NCBI GenBank assembly: GCA_947623505.1
Contig: CANQGT010000002.1
Location: 1 to 64,000, forward strand
Origin: an uncultured Clostridia bacterium
Lineage (GTDB): Bacteria; Bacillota; Clostridia; Oscillospirales; Acutalibacteraceae
Direction: 5' to 3'
DNA length: 64,000 nucleotides
In this document: positions 28,001 to 35,766 of the stretch, in pieces
Position numbering within the stretch: position 1 is the first letter of the stretch
Layout of the letters: each line of letters opens with the position of its first letter
Translations under genes and position numbers: made by a program
Notes under the pieces: model-generated
What the model saw: the letters and a program-made list of their open reading frames with translations, nothing else
Databases searched by the model: none
Told to the model about the DNA's origin: nothing

Positions 28001-28853
28001 TAAGAATGTTTCCGCGACCTCCTACACCGATACTTCGGTAAGCAGCGGCACCACTTACACTTACACCGTTCGCTGCCTCACGGACGACGGCAAAGTCCTT
28101 ACCAGCGGATACGATACCGCAGGGAAGAGTATAAAATATGTCACTCCTCCCGTCATTAACTCTGTAAAGGCCGAAAATGAAGGCATAGAAATAGTATGGA
28201 ACAAGGTAAACGGCGCGGAAAAATACAAAATATACCGAAAAACCGAAAACAGCGGCTGGACTTCAATAGGGCTTACATCATATACTTATTTCACCGATAA
28301 ACAGATTACAAAAGGCACAAACTATATCTATACCGTTCGGTGCGCCGATAAAAACGGCACATATATAAGCGATTATGACCATGTTGGAAAAAGCGCTGTG
28401 GCGTTATCGTCACCATCGCTGAAAAATGATATGGTGCAGGTGGCTGAAAAAGAAGTTGGGAAAAACAAGGGAGGCAAAAAATTCTGGTCCTGGGCCGGTT
28501 ATTCGAGCAGAGTGCCGTGGTGCAATCTATTTGTTGCATGGTGCGCCGATCAGTTAGGTTATTATCCGAGCAAAGTGCCTCTTTATCAAAAGCCAAAAGA
28601 TACGGCAAAATGGTATCAGAAAAAAGGTCTTTTTAAGAATACAAGTTATATCCCGAAGGCCGGCGACCTTATAATATTTGACAACACATGGGGAGACGGC
28701 AGCCCCACACACATCGGAATTGTTGAAAAATATCAAGACGGCAGAGTTTACTGCATAGAAGGTAATAACGGGGATGATGTTAAAAGGAAAAACTATCTCC
28801 GCAATGATCGGGAAATTTACGGCTACGCCACTCCCGATTACGGTCACAACTGA
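25002..28853 (+). CDS. Secreted peptidoglycan hydrolase: glucosaminidase, SH3, FN3-like repeats, CHAP
   Basis: The 1283-residue protein begins with a signal peptide (MKKRILSFLLSIITILSAIA, cleaved near AFAAYA). An N-acetylglucosaminidase-type domain (about 30-425) carries the catalytic region YYIASKIKQEVGG. A bacterial SH3 domain (about 272-336) is inserted within it. Eight fibronectin-III-like units follow (about 426-1135), each near 88 residues, with the pattern V-Y-R-K-T-x-x-x-G-W. Six of them form three identical pairs. The C-terminus (about 1142-1283) is a CHAP amidase/endopeptidase with Cys in VPWCNLFVAWC, His in THIGIVEK and Asn in IEGNNGD. It would cut both glycan and peptide bonds of the wall. 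ATG at 25002 follows CAGGAGTG. Confidence 0.92.
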   Translation: MKKRILSFLLSIITILSAIAPTAFAAYAADFETQMRNAGYPESYIPALIALHEQHPNWSFKPLMTNENFSTAVDNERKPHNQQLIQKWSGNDGKGYYCTCENDYKNGNYVPREGSDWISASKTAVEYYMDPRNFLNEQYIFQFLSNEYNSSHTQSGVEAILKGTWMYDSIITYKDAGGKTVTYKDSNGNTVKYSKAIMNAAKDSGLSAYYIASKIKQEVGGANPTAGGARGTGNSDGNYKGIYNYYNINATTGYSAGLKWAAATPSKKWLSYGGCNMRKEPSKNSDILIYLEDGTELTYIDTTATQSDGYKWVHVSATVKGKTYTGYIREDLVVKPYNRPWTNPYLSIYNGAQWIADNYKTQNTGYLQKFNVNPASSNRHEHEYMANVQGAASEGNSVYKAYKNNGMLDENLTFLIPVYMNMPVGNLKIPEGISLSNGTAGVKVSWKSVSGAEQYTVFRKTASTGWTPLGNTLHTNYTDKTAKSNVKYYYSVCCTSADGKSYTSGYDSTGKSITFIAAPVISSISGNNSGTEIKWNKPAGAVKFKVYRKTGSSGWKALGTTTSTSFIDKTAAKGTKYGYTVRCISKDGKSFTSGYYTDKSFKLVAAPKITSISHNVDSISIKWDNASGSKNFKVYRKTPSTGWKAIKNVSATSYTDTSVSSGTTYTYTVRCLTDDGKVLTSGYDTAGKSITYVTAPVISSISGNNSGTEIKWNKPAGAVKFKVYRKTGSSGWKALGTTTSTSFIDKTAAKGTKYGYTVRCISKDGKSFTSGYYTDKSFKLVAAPKITSISHNVDSISIKWDNASGSKNFKVYRKTPSTGWKAIKNVSATSYTDTSVSSGTTYTYTVRCLTDDGKVLTSGYDTAGKSITYVTAPVISSISGNNSGTEIKWNKPAGAVKFKVYRKTGSSGWKALGTTTSTSFIDKTAAKGTKYGYTVRCISKDGKSFTSGYYTDKSFKLVAAPKITSISHNVDSISIKWDNASGSKNFKVYRKTPSTGWKAIKNVSATSYTDTSVSSGTTYTYTVRCLTDDGKVLTSGYDTAGKSIKYVTPPVINSVKAENEGIEIVWNKVNGAEKYKIYRKTENSGWTSIGLTSYTYFTDKQITKGTNYIYTVRCADKNGTYISDYDHVGKSAVALSSPSLKNDMVQVAEKEVGKNKGGKKFWSWAGYSSRVPWCNLFVAWCADQLGYYPSKVPLYQKPKDTAKWYQKKGLFKNTSYIPKAGDLIIFDNTWGDGSPTHIGIVEKYQDGRVYCIEGNNGDDVKRKNYLRNDREIYGYATPDYGHN
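26551..28143 (+). repeat. Three tandem 531-bp coding repeats
   Basis: The units are 26551-27081, 27082-27612 and 27613-28143. Each encodes 177 residues, that is two FN3-like domains. The first two copies and the third up to about 28096 appear identical at nucleotide level. The last approx. 47 bases of the third copy diverge. Such identity points to recent expansion or ongoing homogenisation. Confidence 0.95.
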
Positions 28854-28983
28854 TAAAAATTTTTCGGCAAAAAAATAACGGCCTCTTACGAGGACGTCTC
28901 AAACCGCCGATAAAGAAACGCCGAAATAAAACGGAAATAATAATATTTAACCGCTTATTTATCAATGATTTTTATTTGAAAAA

Positions 28984-29023
28984 GCCGCTTGAACATCTGA
29001 TTCAAGCGGCTTTCGGCTTTTTT
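28984..29023. terminator. Bidirectional terminator between wall hydrolase and hydrolase paralogue 2
   Basis: A perfect ten-base-pair stem (GCCGCTTGAA/TTCAAGCGGC) with a seven-base loop is flanked by T-rich tracts on both strands. The stem and the adjacent GCCGAAA box are the same as a hairpin inside the 277-bp elements at 43.1 and 49.26 kb. The rest of the gap (28854-28983) contains only a small CCTC/GAGG hairpin. Confidence 0.85.
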
Positions 29024-29043
29024 GCCCGTAAATTTTTTGACGT

Positions 29044-30027
29044 TTATTTAAGATTTGCCCTGAAAAATTCTTCTATTTTGCCAAAGGGAATAATATCCGT
29101 TTTATCGTAAAGATCCGTATGAACCGCGCCCGGTATTATCATAAGCTCCTTGTTATCGGTATATTTGCTGCCCTTTATCATATCGGCGTAAGCGTCTTTT
29201 CCGAAATAGCAGGAATGCGCGTTTTCACCGTGAACGATCAGGACGGCGCTTCTTATTTCGTTGCTGTACCGCATTATCGGCTGATTTATAAAGGACATAC
29301 AGCCTATTTTGTTCCAGCCTCCGTTTGAATTGAGCGAACGCTCGTGATATCCGCGCGGAGTTTTGTAGTAATCGTAATAATCCTTAACGAAAAACGGCGC
29401 GTCTTCGGGCAAAGGATCGACAACTCCCCCTCCGAGCTCATAGCTTTTGTTTTTGAAATCGGCCGTTCGCTGCCTGTTCAGCACGGTTTTGGCGGCGAAT
29501 CGCTCCTCTTCGCTGTCCGCGGCGTCAAAATACCCCTTCGCGTTCACCCTTGCCATATCGTACATTGTTGAGGCAACGGTGGCCTTTATCCTTGTGTCGA
29601 GCGCGGCGGCGTTGATTGCCATTCCTCCCCAGCCGCATATGCCGATAATTCCTATCCTGTCGGGATCAACGCATTCCTGAACGCTCAGAAAATCCACAGC
29701 CGCCTGAAAATCCTCGGTGTTTATATCCGGCGACGCCATATATCTCGGTTCACCGCCGCTTTCTCCCGTAAACGAAGGATCGAACGCTACGGTAAAGAAA
29801 CCGCGCCGCGCCATAATGTTGGCATACAGCCCGGAGGCCTGCTCCTTAACTGCGCCGAACGGCCCGCAAACGGCAATGGCGGGCAGCTTTTCCTCGGCGT
29901 TTTTCGGCTTATACACATCTGCGGCCAGCGTTATGCCGTACCTGTTAGGAAACACGGCCTTGTAATGCTCAACACCCTCGGCAAGACTGAACGTTTTATC
30001 CCATTTTTCAGTGAGCTTTATATCCAT
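29044..30027 (-). CDS. Alpha/beta hydrolase (dienelactone hydrolase / YcjY-like), paralogue 2
   Basis: The 327-residue protein is a close paralogue of the hydrolase at 16119-17117, sharing long identical stretches such as YMASPDINTEDF, GIIGICGWGGMA and DAPFFVKDYYDYYKT. The nucleophile position is again Cys, and the His lies in AVHTDLYD. The ATG at 30027 is preceded by GGAGG. Upstream are a promoter (30069-30096) and a copy of the LysR operator found beside paralogue 1. No flavodoxin-reductase partner lies next to this copy. Confidence 0.85.
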   Translation of the reverse strand: MDIKLTEKWDKTFSLAEGVEHYKAVFPNRYGITLAADVYKPKNAEEKLPAIAVCGPFGAVKEQASGLYANIMARRGFFTVAFDPSFTGESGGEPRYMASPDINTEDFQAAVDFLSVQECVDPDRIGIIGICGWGGMAINAAALDTRIKATVASTMYDMARVNAKGYFDAADSEEERFAAKTVLNRQRTADFKNKSYELGGGVVDPLPEDAPFFVKDYYDYYKTPRGYHERSLNSNGGWNKIGCMSFINQPIMRYSNEIRSAVLIVHGENAHSCYFGKDAYADMIKGSKYTDNKELMIIPGAVHTDLYDKTDIIPFGKIEEFFRANLK

Positions 30028-30068
30028 AATTATTACCTCCATTTTATTTTTACGAATTTTTCGTATAT

Positions 30069-30096
30069 ATAATATCACGAAAAGAAATATTTGCAA
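30069..30096 (-). promoter_or_regulatory. Promoter of hydrolase paralogue 2
   Basis: On the - strand TTGCAA (30096-30091) and TATTAT (30074-30069) are separated by 16 bp, about 42 bp upstream of the start codon. Confidence 0.6.
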
Positions 30097-30101
30097 AATA
30101 C

Positions 30102-30245
30102 TTATAAAATATTGTTAGTTATTCTCAAACGGAATAACCCGGCAGATGGCTTCCATTGGGTAATTGTACTGCCTTCCCGCAAAACATTAAACTTTATATT
30201 TGAACCGTGATACCAAATTCCGTCATCTTTGATTTCTATTATCAT
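30102..30245 (-). pseudogene. 47-residue ORF, probable 5' remnant of a small ADP-ribosyltransferase-like gene
   Basis: An ATG at 30245 opens a 47-codon frame reading MIIEIKDDGIWYHGSNIKFN, then VLREGSTITQWKPSAG and LFRLRITNNIL. The YHGS...F.VL..GS.IT pattern resembles the start of small ADP-ribosyltransferase-fold proteins (DUF3990-like), which are much longer. Similarity stops near residue 36, and the remaining codons overlap the LysR operator of the hydrolase promoter. This suggests that a deletion joined the gene fragment to that promoter. The family assignment is from memory and weak. It could be a real short peptide. Confidence 0.4.
30118..30138. promoter_or_regulatory. Predicted LysR operator, site 2
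   Basis: GTTATTC-TCAAACG-GAATAAC is a perfect inverted repeat with the same core as site 1 (ATTCTCAAA..GAAT). It lies 21 bp upstream of the -35 hexamer of hydrolase paralogue 2; site 1 is 20 bp from its -35. Confidence 0.7.
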
Positions 30246-30293
30246 ATTTGCTTTCTCTGTTTCATTTTGTTAAAACTTAATTCCGCTCTGATT

Positions 30294-32885
30294 TCAGAAA
30301 ACGCCGGCAGACTCGCCCAAAACGTCGATACCGCTTGTGTCAACGTCTTTCGGAACGTTTTTATTGTAAACATAACCGCCGAGATTGACGGGCATAAGGA
30401 GTACGCGCAGTCTCGTAAGACTGTCCGCAAGGCGGGAGCCCTTCGGCTCAACATCGCAGATACTGCGCACCGAGAGGCCGGAAACGTACTTTTCGACGTT
30501 TGTGCCTTCGGGCAGTTCCTGAGTTATGACGACCTCCCTTTGAGGCAAAAGGTCAAAATAATTGTCGCTGAAAGGAAGCGTGTTTTCGTCCGACTCCACG
30601 CGGACAAGGCGCATAAACGCATTGCTTTTTAAAAAGATATGGGCGGTATTTCCCTTTATTTCCGCGCGCATCGAGCATTTTGCCTTAGGCAGATGAAGGT
30701 CTTTTTCGGATTTCGGCAGATATGTTTTTTCGTTTACCGCCGCGCCGTTTTTCAAGAGCCTCGCTTCAAGCACATATTCTTTTGCTTTTATATCGGCTCT
30801 GTCTACCGTGTAAACAATTTGCGAGGACAGCGGTTTTGCCGTTACCGTTTTGCTCTCTTTCGCGTATTGAGCGCCGTCAAAGCCGTAAATCCCGTATTCT
30901 ATCTCATACTCGCCGCCGTTGAGCGTATCGTTCAGGAGGAATATTTTTATATCTTCTTTATCATCCTGTATCGAAACGCTGACGGGGGCGTTAAAATGGC
31001 GTGAGGCATACTGAAGCGCCTTGTAATTGCCGTAATAATCCATTCCCGCCCAACTGCACACCGGCCAGCAGTCGTTCATCTGCCAGTATATCGCTCCGTT
31101 GCATCTGCCTTTGTTTCTGCGCCAGTGCTCCGTTGCGTCCTTTATACATTCCTGCTGGCTTATCTGCGAGAGGTAGATATAATCCTCAAAATTTTTCGGG
31201 AGCCTGAACCGCGACGCGATATAGTATATCATCTTCATATTTCCGCTCAGGCATTTCTGGTGTGACAAAAATACCTTTGAATTGAGCGAATAATCCTTAG
31301 GTTCGGCAAATCTGCGCACGGTTTTTATATCCGGCAGGCTTTCAAAACCGAATTCGCTGCAAAACCGCGTAAGGCGCTTTCTGTAATATTTCATAGGCTG
31401 CAGGCCGTGCCATACCGCCCAAAGGTGGGTGTCGCCCACATTGTCTCTGTCGTGCCCTTTCATATGGCCTACTCCGCAGGGCGTGCCCGGGATATAAGGT
31501 GTTACGCCGTCAAATTTACGCAGGGTTTTCGGCAGAATACCGTAAAAGAATTTTTCCGTCCATTCAATATAGTTTTTGCTGAGCAGCCAGCCCGTGCTCA
31601 TTGCCTCTATCTCGTTGTTGCCGCTCCATACGGCAAGGCAGGCGTGGTGACGCAGACGCTTTACGTTGTATTCAACCTCTTTTTTGACGTTTTCGGTGAA
31701 CGCCTCGTCGAAAAACGGGTACGCCTGGCAGGCGAACTGAAAATCCTGCCACAAAAGAATGCCGTATCTGTCGCAGAGCTCATACATAAGATCGCTTTCG
31801 TAATAGCCGCCGCCCCAAATCCTGAGTATATTCATATTTGAAAACAGCGCCGCTTTCAAATCGTATTCAAGACGCTCCCGCGTATATCTGTTAATGAAAC
31901 TGTCGGCGGGTATCCAGTTTGCGCCTTTGGCGAAAATCGGAACGCCGTTCAGAATAAAACGGAAATTAAAACCCCATTTGTCCTTGCTTCTGTCAAGCTC
32001 AATCGTTCTTAGCCCTATTTGCTTAGAGACTTCGTCCGTCACCTCGCCGCTTGAGTTTTTCAGTCCAAAAGAGACTGTGTAAAGAGGCTGATTTTCAACG
32101 GGATTGAGCTCGTGAGTCCACCAAAGCTTCGGATCGCTCACGGTTATTCTGCGCGAAATGCTTTCGCTGACGCCGCATTCAAATTTTTCGATTTCAGCGC
32201 CGTCGGGATCAAGAACCGTAAGAATCGCGCGGCATTCGGAACCGCTCAGAATTTTTAAAGACGCGGAAAAATCGAGAAGCACACAGCCGTCCGAATGCGT
32301 TTGCGTTATCAGAACATCGTCGATATACGCGCCGCTCTGCGCGATTATACCTATATCGCGGCTTATGCCGCTCGGAGGGAGTACGGGCCCCCAGTCCCAG
32401 CCGAAATGGCTCTGCGGCTTGCGTATATGCGGAATGCCGTTTTGCCCGTTGCTGTTGGGCGGGCACTTTTCTTTCGCGTATTTTTTTTCAACATAGCGAA
32501 CGGGCGAGTAAAACAGCACGCGAATATCGTTTTCTCCCTCGCGGGCATATTTTTTTATATCCCATTCATAACGCCTGTGGCAGTTTTCGGCGCTGCCCAA
32601 AAGCTCGCCGTTTATGTATATATCGCAGACGGTGTCAAGCATATCGCAGAAAAGCACAAGCCGATCGCATTCTGTCATATCCCTGCTCAGTGAAAAATTC
32701 CTGCGGTATTCCCAATCCTCCAAAGCAACCCAATAAGCGTCCTTTTCATTGAGCCCGTAAAACGGATCTTTCAGCTTGTTTTGGCGCATAAGATCAAGGT
32801 AATTACAGCCCGGCACCTGCGCGGGCAGCCATTCGCCCTTGCCGCTTTGCCGAAACTGCCAGTCGCCGTTCAGTGATAATTTCAT
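30294..32885 (-). CDS. GH2 beta-mannosidase-like glycoside hydrolase
   Basis: The 863-residue enzyme has the GH2 layout: N-terminal jelly roll (1-180, WQFRQSGKGEWLPAQVPGC), Ig-like domain, TIM barrel (about 290-600) and C-terminal beta domains. The acid/base Glu lies in VWSGNNEIEAM and the nucleophile Glu in CSEFGFESLP, both typical of beta-mannosidases. NSNGQNGIPHIRKPQSHFGWDWG matches the family N-terminal region. There is no signal peptide, so it acts on imported oligosaccharides. GGAGAGG precedes the ATG. It follows the uronate genes after 97 bp and has its own possible promoter. Confidence 0.9.
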   Translation of the reverse strand: MKLSLNGDWQFRQSGKGEWLPAQVPGCNYLDLMRQNKLKDPFYGLNEKDAYWVALEDWEYRRNFSLSRDMTECDRLVLFCDMLDTVCDIYINGELLGSAENCHRRYEWDIKKYAREGENDIRVLFYSPVRYVEKKYAKEKCPPNSNGQNGIPHIRKPQSHFGWDWGPVLPPSGISRDIGIIAQSGAYIDDVLITQTHSDGCVLLDFSASLKILSGSECRAILTVLDPDGAEIEKFECGVSESISRRITVSDPKLWWTHELNPVENQPLYTVSFGLKNSSGEVTDEVSKQIGLRTIELDRSKDKWGFNFRFILNGVPIFAKGANWIPADSFINRYTRERLEYDLKAALFSNMNILRIWGGGYYESDLMYELCDRYGILLWQDFQFACQAYPFFDEAFTENVKKEVEYNVKRLRHHACLAVWSGNNEIEAMSTGWLLSKNYIEWTEKFFYGILPKTLRKFDGVTPYIPGTPCGVGHMKGHDRDNVGDTHLWAVWHGLQPMKYYRKRLTRFCSEFGFESLPDIKTVRRFAEPKDYSLNSKVFLSHQKCLSGNMKMIYYIASRFRLPKNFEDYIYLSQISQQECIKDATEHWRRNKGRCNGAIYWQMNDCWPVCSWAGMDYYGNYKALQYASRHFNAPVSVSIQDDKEDIKIFLLNDTLNGGEYEIEYGIYGFDGAQYAKESKTVTAKPLSSQIVYTVDRADIKAKEYVLEARLLKNGAAVNEKTYLPKSEKDLHLPKAKCSMRAEIKGNTAHIFLKSNAFMRLVRVESDENTLPFSDNYFDLLPQREVVITQELPEGTNVEKYVSGLSVRSICDVEPKGSRLADSLTRLRVLLMPVNLGGYVYNKNVPKDVDTSGIDVLGESAGVF

Positions 32886-32919
32886 AATTTTCCTCTCCGT
32901 TAAAAAGTTTTACGGTTTA

Positions 32920-32948
32920 ATTATAATAAATAAAACGCCGACACGCAA
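32920..32948 (-). promoter_or_regulatory. Possible internal promoter for the GH2 gene
   Basis: On the - strand TTGCGT (32948-32943) and a perfect TATAAT (32925-32920) are 17 bp apart. The -35 element is poor, so read-through from the uronate operon may contribute. Confidence 0.45.
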
Positions 32949-32982
32949 CAGGAATTGTAAAAGCGGCTGATTTCAGCGGCGC

Positions 32983-34452
32983 TTACATTGTTACCCCGTT
33001 TTTGAAAACGGCTATTTCGCGTTGAGAGTTAATCTCGTTTTTCGTTTTCTTTCCGTTTGCCGTTTCGATAACGAGTGAAAGGAGCTCATCGCTCAGAGCG
33101 CCTATCGGCGTGCCGTTTATCAATCTGCCGGCGTCGAAATCAATCCAGCTTCTCTTTTTGTTGAAAAGCGCGGTGTTTGAGGATATTTTTAACGTGGGGA
33201 CGGGCGCTCCGAGCGGAGTGCCTCTGCCCGTGGTGAAAATTATCATATGCGCTCCGGCGCAGGTCAAAGCCGTTGTTGAAACTATATCGTTCCCCGGCCC
33301 GGCGAGAAGATTGAGCCCCTTTTTAACGCAGCGGCCGCCGTAATCCAGCACGTCGGTTATAACACCGCCGCCGCCCTTTTGCACGCAGCCGAGAGATTTT
33401 TCCTCCAAAGTGGTTATGCCTCCCGCGTGATTCCCGGGAGACGGGTTTTCATAGCATTCGGCGTTGTTTAAAGCAAAATATTCTTTGAAATCCTCTATCA
33501 TTTTTACCTGCTTATCAAAAATCTCCCTGCTCTCGCTTCGGGACATAAGGATATGCTCCGCGCCGAACATTTCGGGCGTTTCGGTAAGCAGAGAGGCCGC
33601 GCCCGCGCCTGTAAGAATATCATTTACCCTGCCGCAGATAACGTTTGCCGTAATCCCCGAAAACGCGTCCGAACCGCCGCATTTAAAACCGACCGTAAGG
33701 TTTTCTATGCCGACTTTTTCTCTTCTGCGGTTTTTAATATTGCCGTAAAGCTCGGATAAAAGCAGAGCGCCCTGCGCCAACTCGTCCTCGGTATCCTGAG
33801 CCACAAGAAATTTAACGCGGTTTTCATCGATTTTTCCGAGATATTTTTTAAGTGAGGAAATATTTGTGTTTTCGCAGCCGAGTGATACCACGAGCACGCC
33901 GCCGGCGTTCGGGTGATTTATCAGCGCGGCGAGTATTTTTCTTGTGTTTTCCTGATCTTCGTTCATTTGACTGCACCCGTACGGGTGGGTGTAGGCGAAA
34001 ACTCCGTCGCAGCCATCTCCTATAATACTGCGGCCTATCTCTTCAAGCCGGAGCGCCGTTTTGTTTACACAGCCCACGGTGGGGATTATCCAAATCTCGT
34101 TTCTTATACCGATTGCGCCGTTTTCCCATCGATACGCGTTTACCGTGAGATCCGTTTTTTTGGGGCGGTATGGTACGCCGCCCGAAAAGCGGTATTCTTT
34201 CTTTTCGTCAAGGTCGGTTTTCAGGTTGTGTGTGTGAACGTAACTTCCCGCAGGCGTGTTTTCCGTGATATGGCCGATGGGAGAGCCGTATTTTATAATC
34301 TTTTCCCCTGCTTTAAGGCTTTTTAGCAGTATTTTGTGCCCGACCGGAATATCTTCAAGCGCCGTAACGCCGTTTTCCGAATATCCGGCTTTTATTTCGC
34401 AAAGCGCCACAGCGACATTGTCTCCCGCGTCTGTTTTAAGCAGTCTGTTCAT
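32983..34452 (-). CDS. uxaA: Altronate dehydratase
   Basis: The 489-residue protein matches full-length UxaA, which dehydrates D-altronate to 2-keto-3-deoxygluconate. The N-terminal SAF-like domain (1-95, with GSPIGHITENTPAGSYVHTHNL) precedes the catalytic region with PTVGCVNKTA, THPYGCSQ and VVSLGCENTNI, whose cysteines bind iron. The gene overlaps uxaB by 17 bp, so tight coupling is likely. uxaC, kdgK and kdgA are not in the window. Confidence 0.93.
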   Translation of the reverse strand: MNRLLKTDAGDNVAVALCEIKAGYSENGVTALEDIPVGHKILLKSLKAGEKIIKYGSPIGHITENTPAGSYVHTHNLKTDLDEKKEYRFSGGVPYRPKKTDLTVNAYRWENGAIGIRNEIWIIPTVGCVNKTALRLEEIGRSIIGDGCDGVFAYTHPYGCSQMNEDQENTRKILAALINHPNAGGVLVVSLGCENTNISSLKKYLGKIDENRVKFLVAQDTEDELAQGALLLSELYGNIKNRRREKVGIENLTVGFKCGGSDAFSGITANVICGRVNDILTGAGAASLLTETPEMFGAEHILMSRSESREIFDKQVKMIEDFKEYFALNNAECYENPSPGNHAGGITTLEEKSLGCVQKGGGGVITDVLDYGGRCVKKGLNLLAGPGNDIVSTTALTCAGAHMIIFTTGRGTPLGAPVPTLKISSNTALFNKKRSWIDFDAGRLINGTPIGALSDELLSLVIETANGKKTKNEINSQREIAVFKNGVTM

Positions 34453-35761
34453 ATAAAACCTCTTTCACGGCGTTCGTTATGCCGTTTTCTTTTATTTCGC
34501 AAAGGCGTTTTTCAACTTCTTCGCAAAAGCCGCAGATTTTCGTAAGATCTGTTTCCCAAAGCGTTTCGGAACTCATTATTTCCTTAACGCTCGGCTTTTT
34601 CGCGAAAAACGCGAGCGTTTCCTCACTGTCCTTTATCTCGTATTTTCTTTCGGGCAGACTCAGATAAAACGCGATAAGCGCCGCCAAAGAAAAGGTGAGT
34701 ATCTTTGGCAAAACGCCGAATTTTCCGTAATAATCGGTTATCGTGCCAAGGCAGCGCTCTTTGAATTTTGAAACGCTGTTGAGCGAAATGTCAATCAATC
34801 GATGCTCGATAAACGGGTTTGAAAAACGCTCCAGCACACCGTCGGCAAAGCTGTCAAGCTCCGCTTTCGGCATATCGAGAGAGGCTTTTATCTCTTCAAG
34901 CCCCCGCCTTATATATTCGCCGAAAACACCGTCGCTCACGGCTTCGCGCACGGTTGGAATACCCGCCGACAGCGCCGCGGGGGCGGTCATCGTGTGAATG
35001 CCGTTAAGAATTTTTACTTTTCGCGCGCGGTATGGCGCAATGTCGCTTACATAAACGATATTTTTAAAGGGGATAGCCGCCTTTGCCTTTTCGTCCGCGG
35101 AGACTATCCAGCTTCTGTAAGGCTCGCAGGCAACGGAGCAGGGGTCTTCGTCTGACGCGATATGGCCTGTAACAATCCTATCCACAAGCGTATTGCAAAA
35201 TGAACATTCGTTTTTAACATAAGAAACGAAATCGCCGCCGAGCTTCCACAGAGCGGCGTATTTTATTATACACTCACACAAAGCGCTCCCGTTATTTTCA
35301 ATAAGCTCCGCCGGCAGAAAGACAAGCCCTGCCTTTTCGCTTTTGAAGCGAAGGTGTAAAAGCACCGTGAGCTTTGCCGGAAAGGAAATATCGGGGTAGT
35401 TTTCGGGGCGTTCGGCTTTATTAAAACAAATTCCCGATTCCGTGGTATTTGAGATAACTATTTTAAGCTCCGCCGAGCAAAAGAGCTTTTGAAGCTCACC
35501 GTATTCCCCGCAGGAATCTATGCACCTTGAAACACAGGAAACGGGCAGGCGCCCGTCTGTAAGCCTGCCGTCAAGTTTGCCGCGCACAATTATATCGTAT
35601 CGGCAGCCCCGATCTTTCAGCGCGTTGATAACGGCTGTATTCTTTCTCGGCTGGCAGATAACGACGCGCCCCTCATAGCCTTCGTTTACCGCGTCCTGTA
35701 TGTAATTTTCGGCAAAGGCGCGCAAAAATGCGCCCTCCCCTATTTGCAGAATCGTTTCCAT
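34436..35761 (-). CDS. uxaB: Tagaturonate reductase (altronate oxidoreductase)
   Basis: The 441-residue long-chain dehydrogenase reduces D-tagaturonate to D-altronate with NADH. It opens with ILQIGEGAFLRAFAENYI (nucleotide binding) and contains VISNTTESGI and KVKILNGIHTMTAPAALSAG, characteristic of UxaB. The ATG at 35761 is five bases after the GH28 stop and was preferred to an upstream start inside that gene, so translation is probably coupled. It forms the middle of the GH28-uxaB-uxaA block. Confidence 0.92.
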   Translation of the reverse strand: METILQIGEGAFLRAFAENYIQDAVNEGYEGRVVICQPRKNTAVINALKDRGCRYDIIVRGKLDGRLTDGRLPVSCVSRCIDSCGEYGELQKLFCSAELKIVISNTTESGICFNKAERPENYPDISFPAKLTVLLHLRFKSEKAGLVFLPAELIENNGSALCECIIKYAALWKLGGDFVSYVKNECSFCNTLVDRIVTGHIASDEDPCSVACEPYRSWIVSADEKAKAAIPFKNIVYVSDIAPYRARKVKILNGIHTMTAPAALSAGIPTVREAVSDGVFGEYIRRGLEEIKASLDMPKAELDSFADGVLERFSNPFIEHRLIDISLNSVSKFKERCLGTITDYYGKFGVLPKILTFSLAALIAFYLSLPERKYEIKDSEETLAFFAKKPSVKEIMSSETLWETDLTKICGFCEEVEKRLCEIKENGITNAVKEVLYEQTA

Positions 35762-35766
35762 AGCGC

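Noticed and set aside
26551-28143. Tandem repeats as a possible CRISPR array or satellite
   Set aside because: The unit is 531 bp, fully coding and in frame with FN3-like domains, and there are no spacers. The three identical antisense frames are shadows of the coding repeat.
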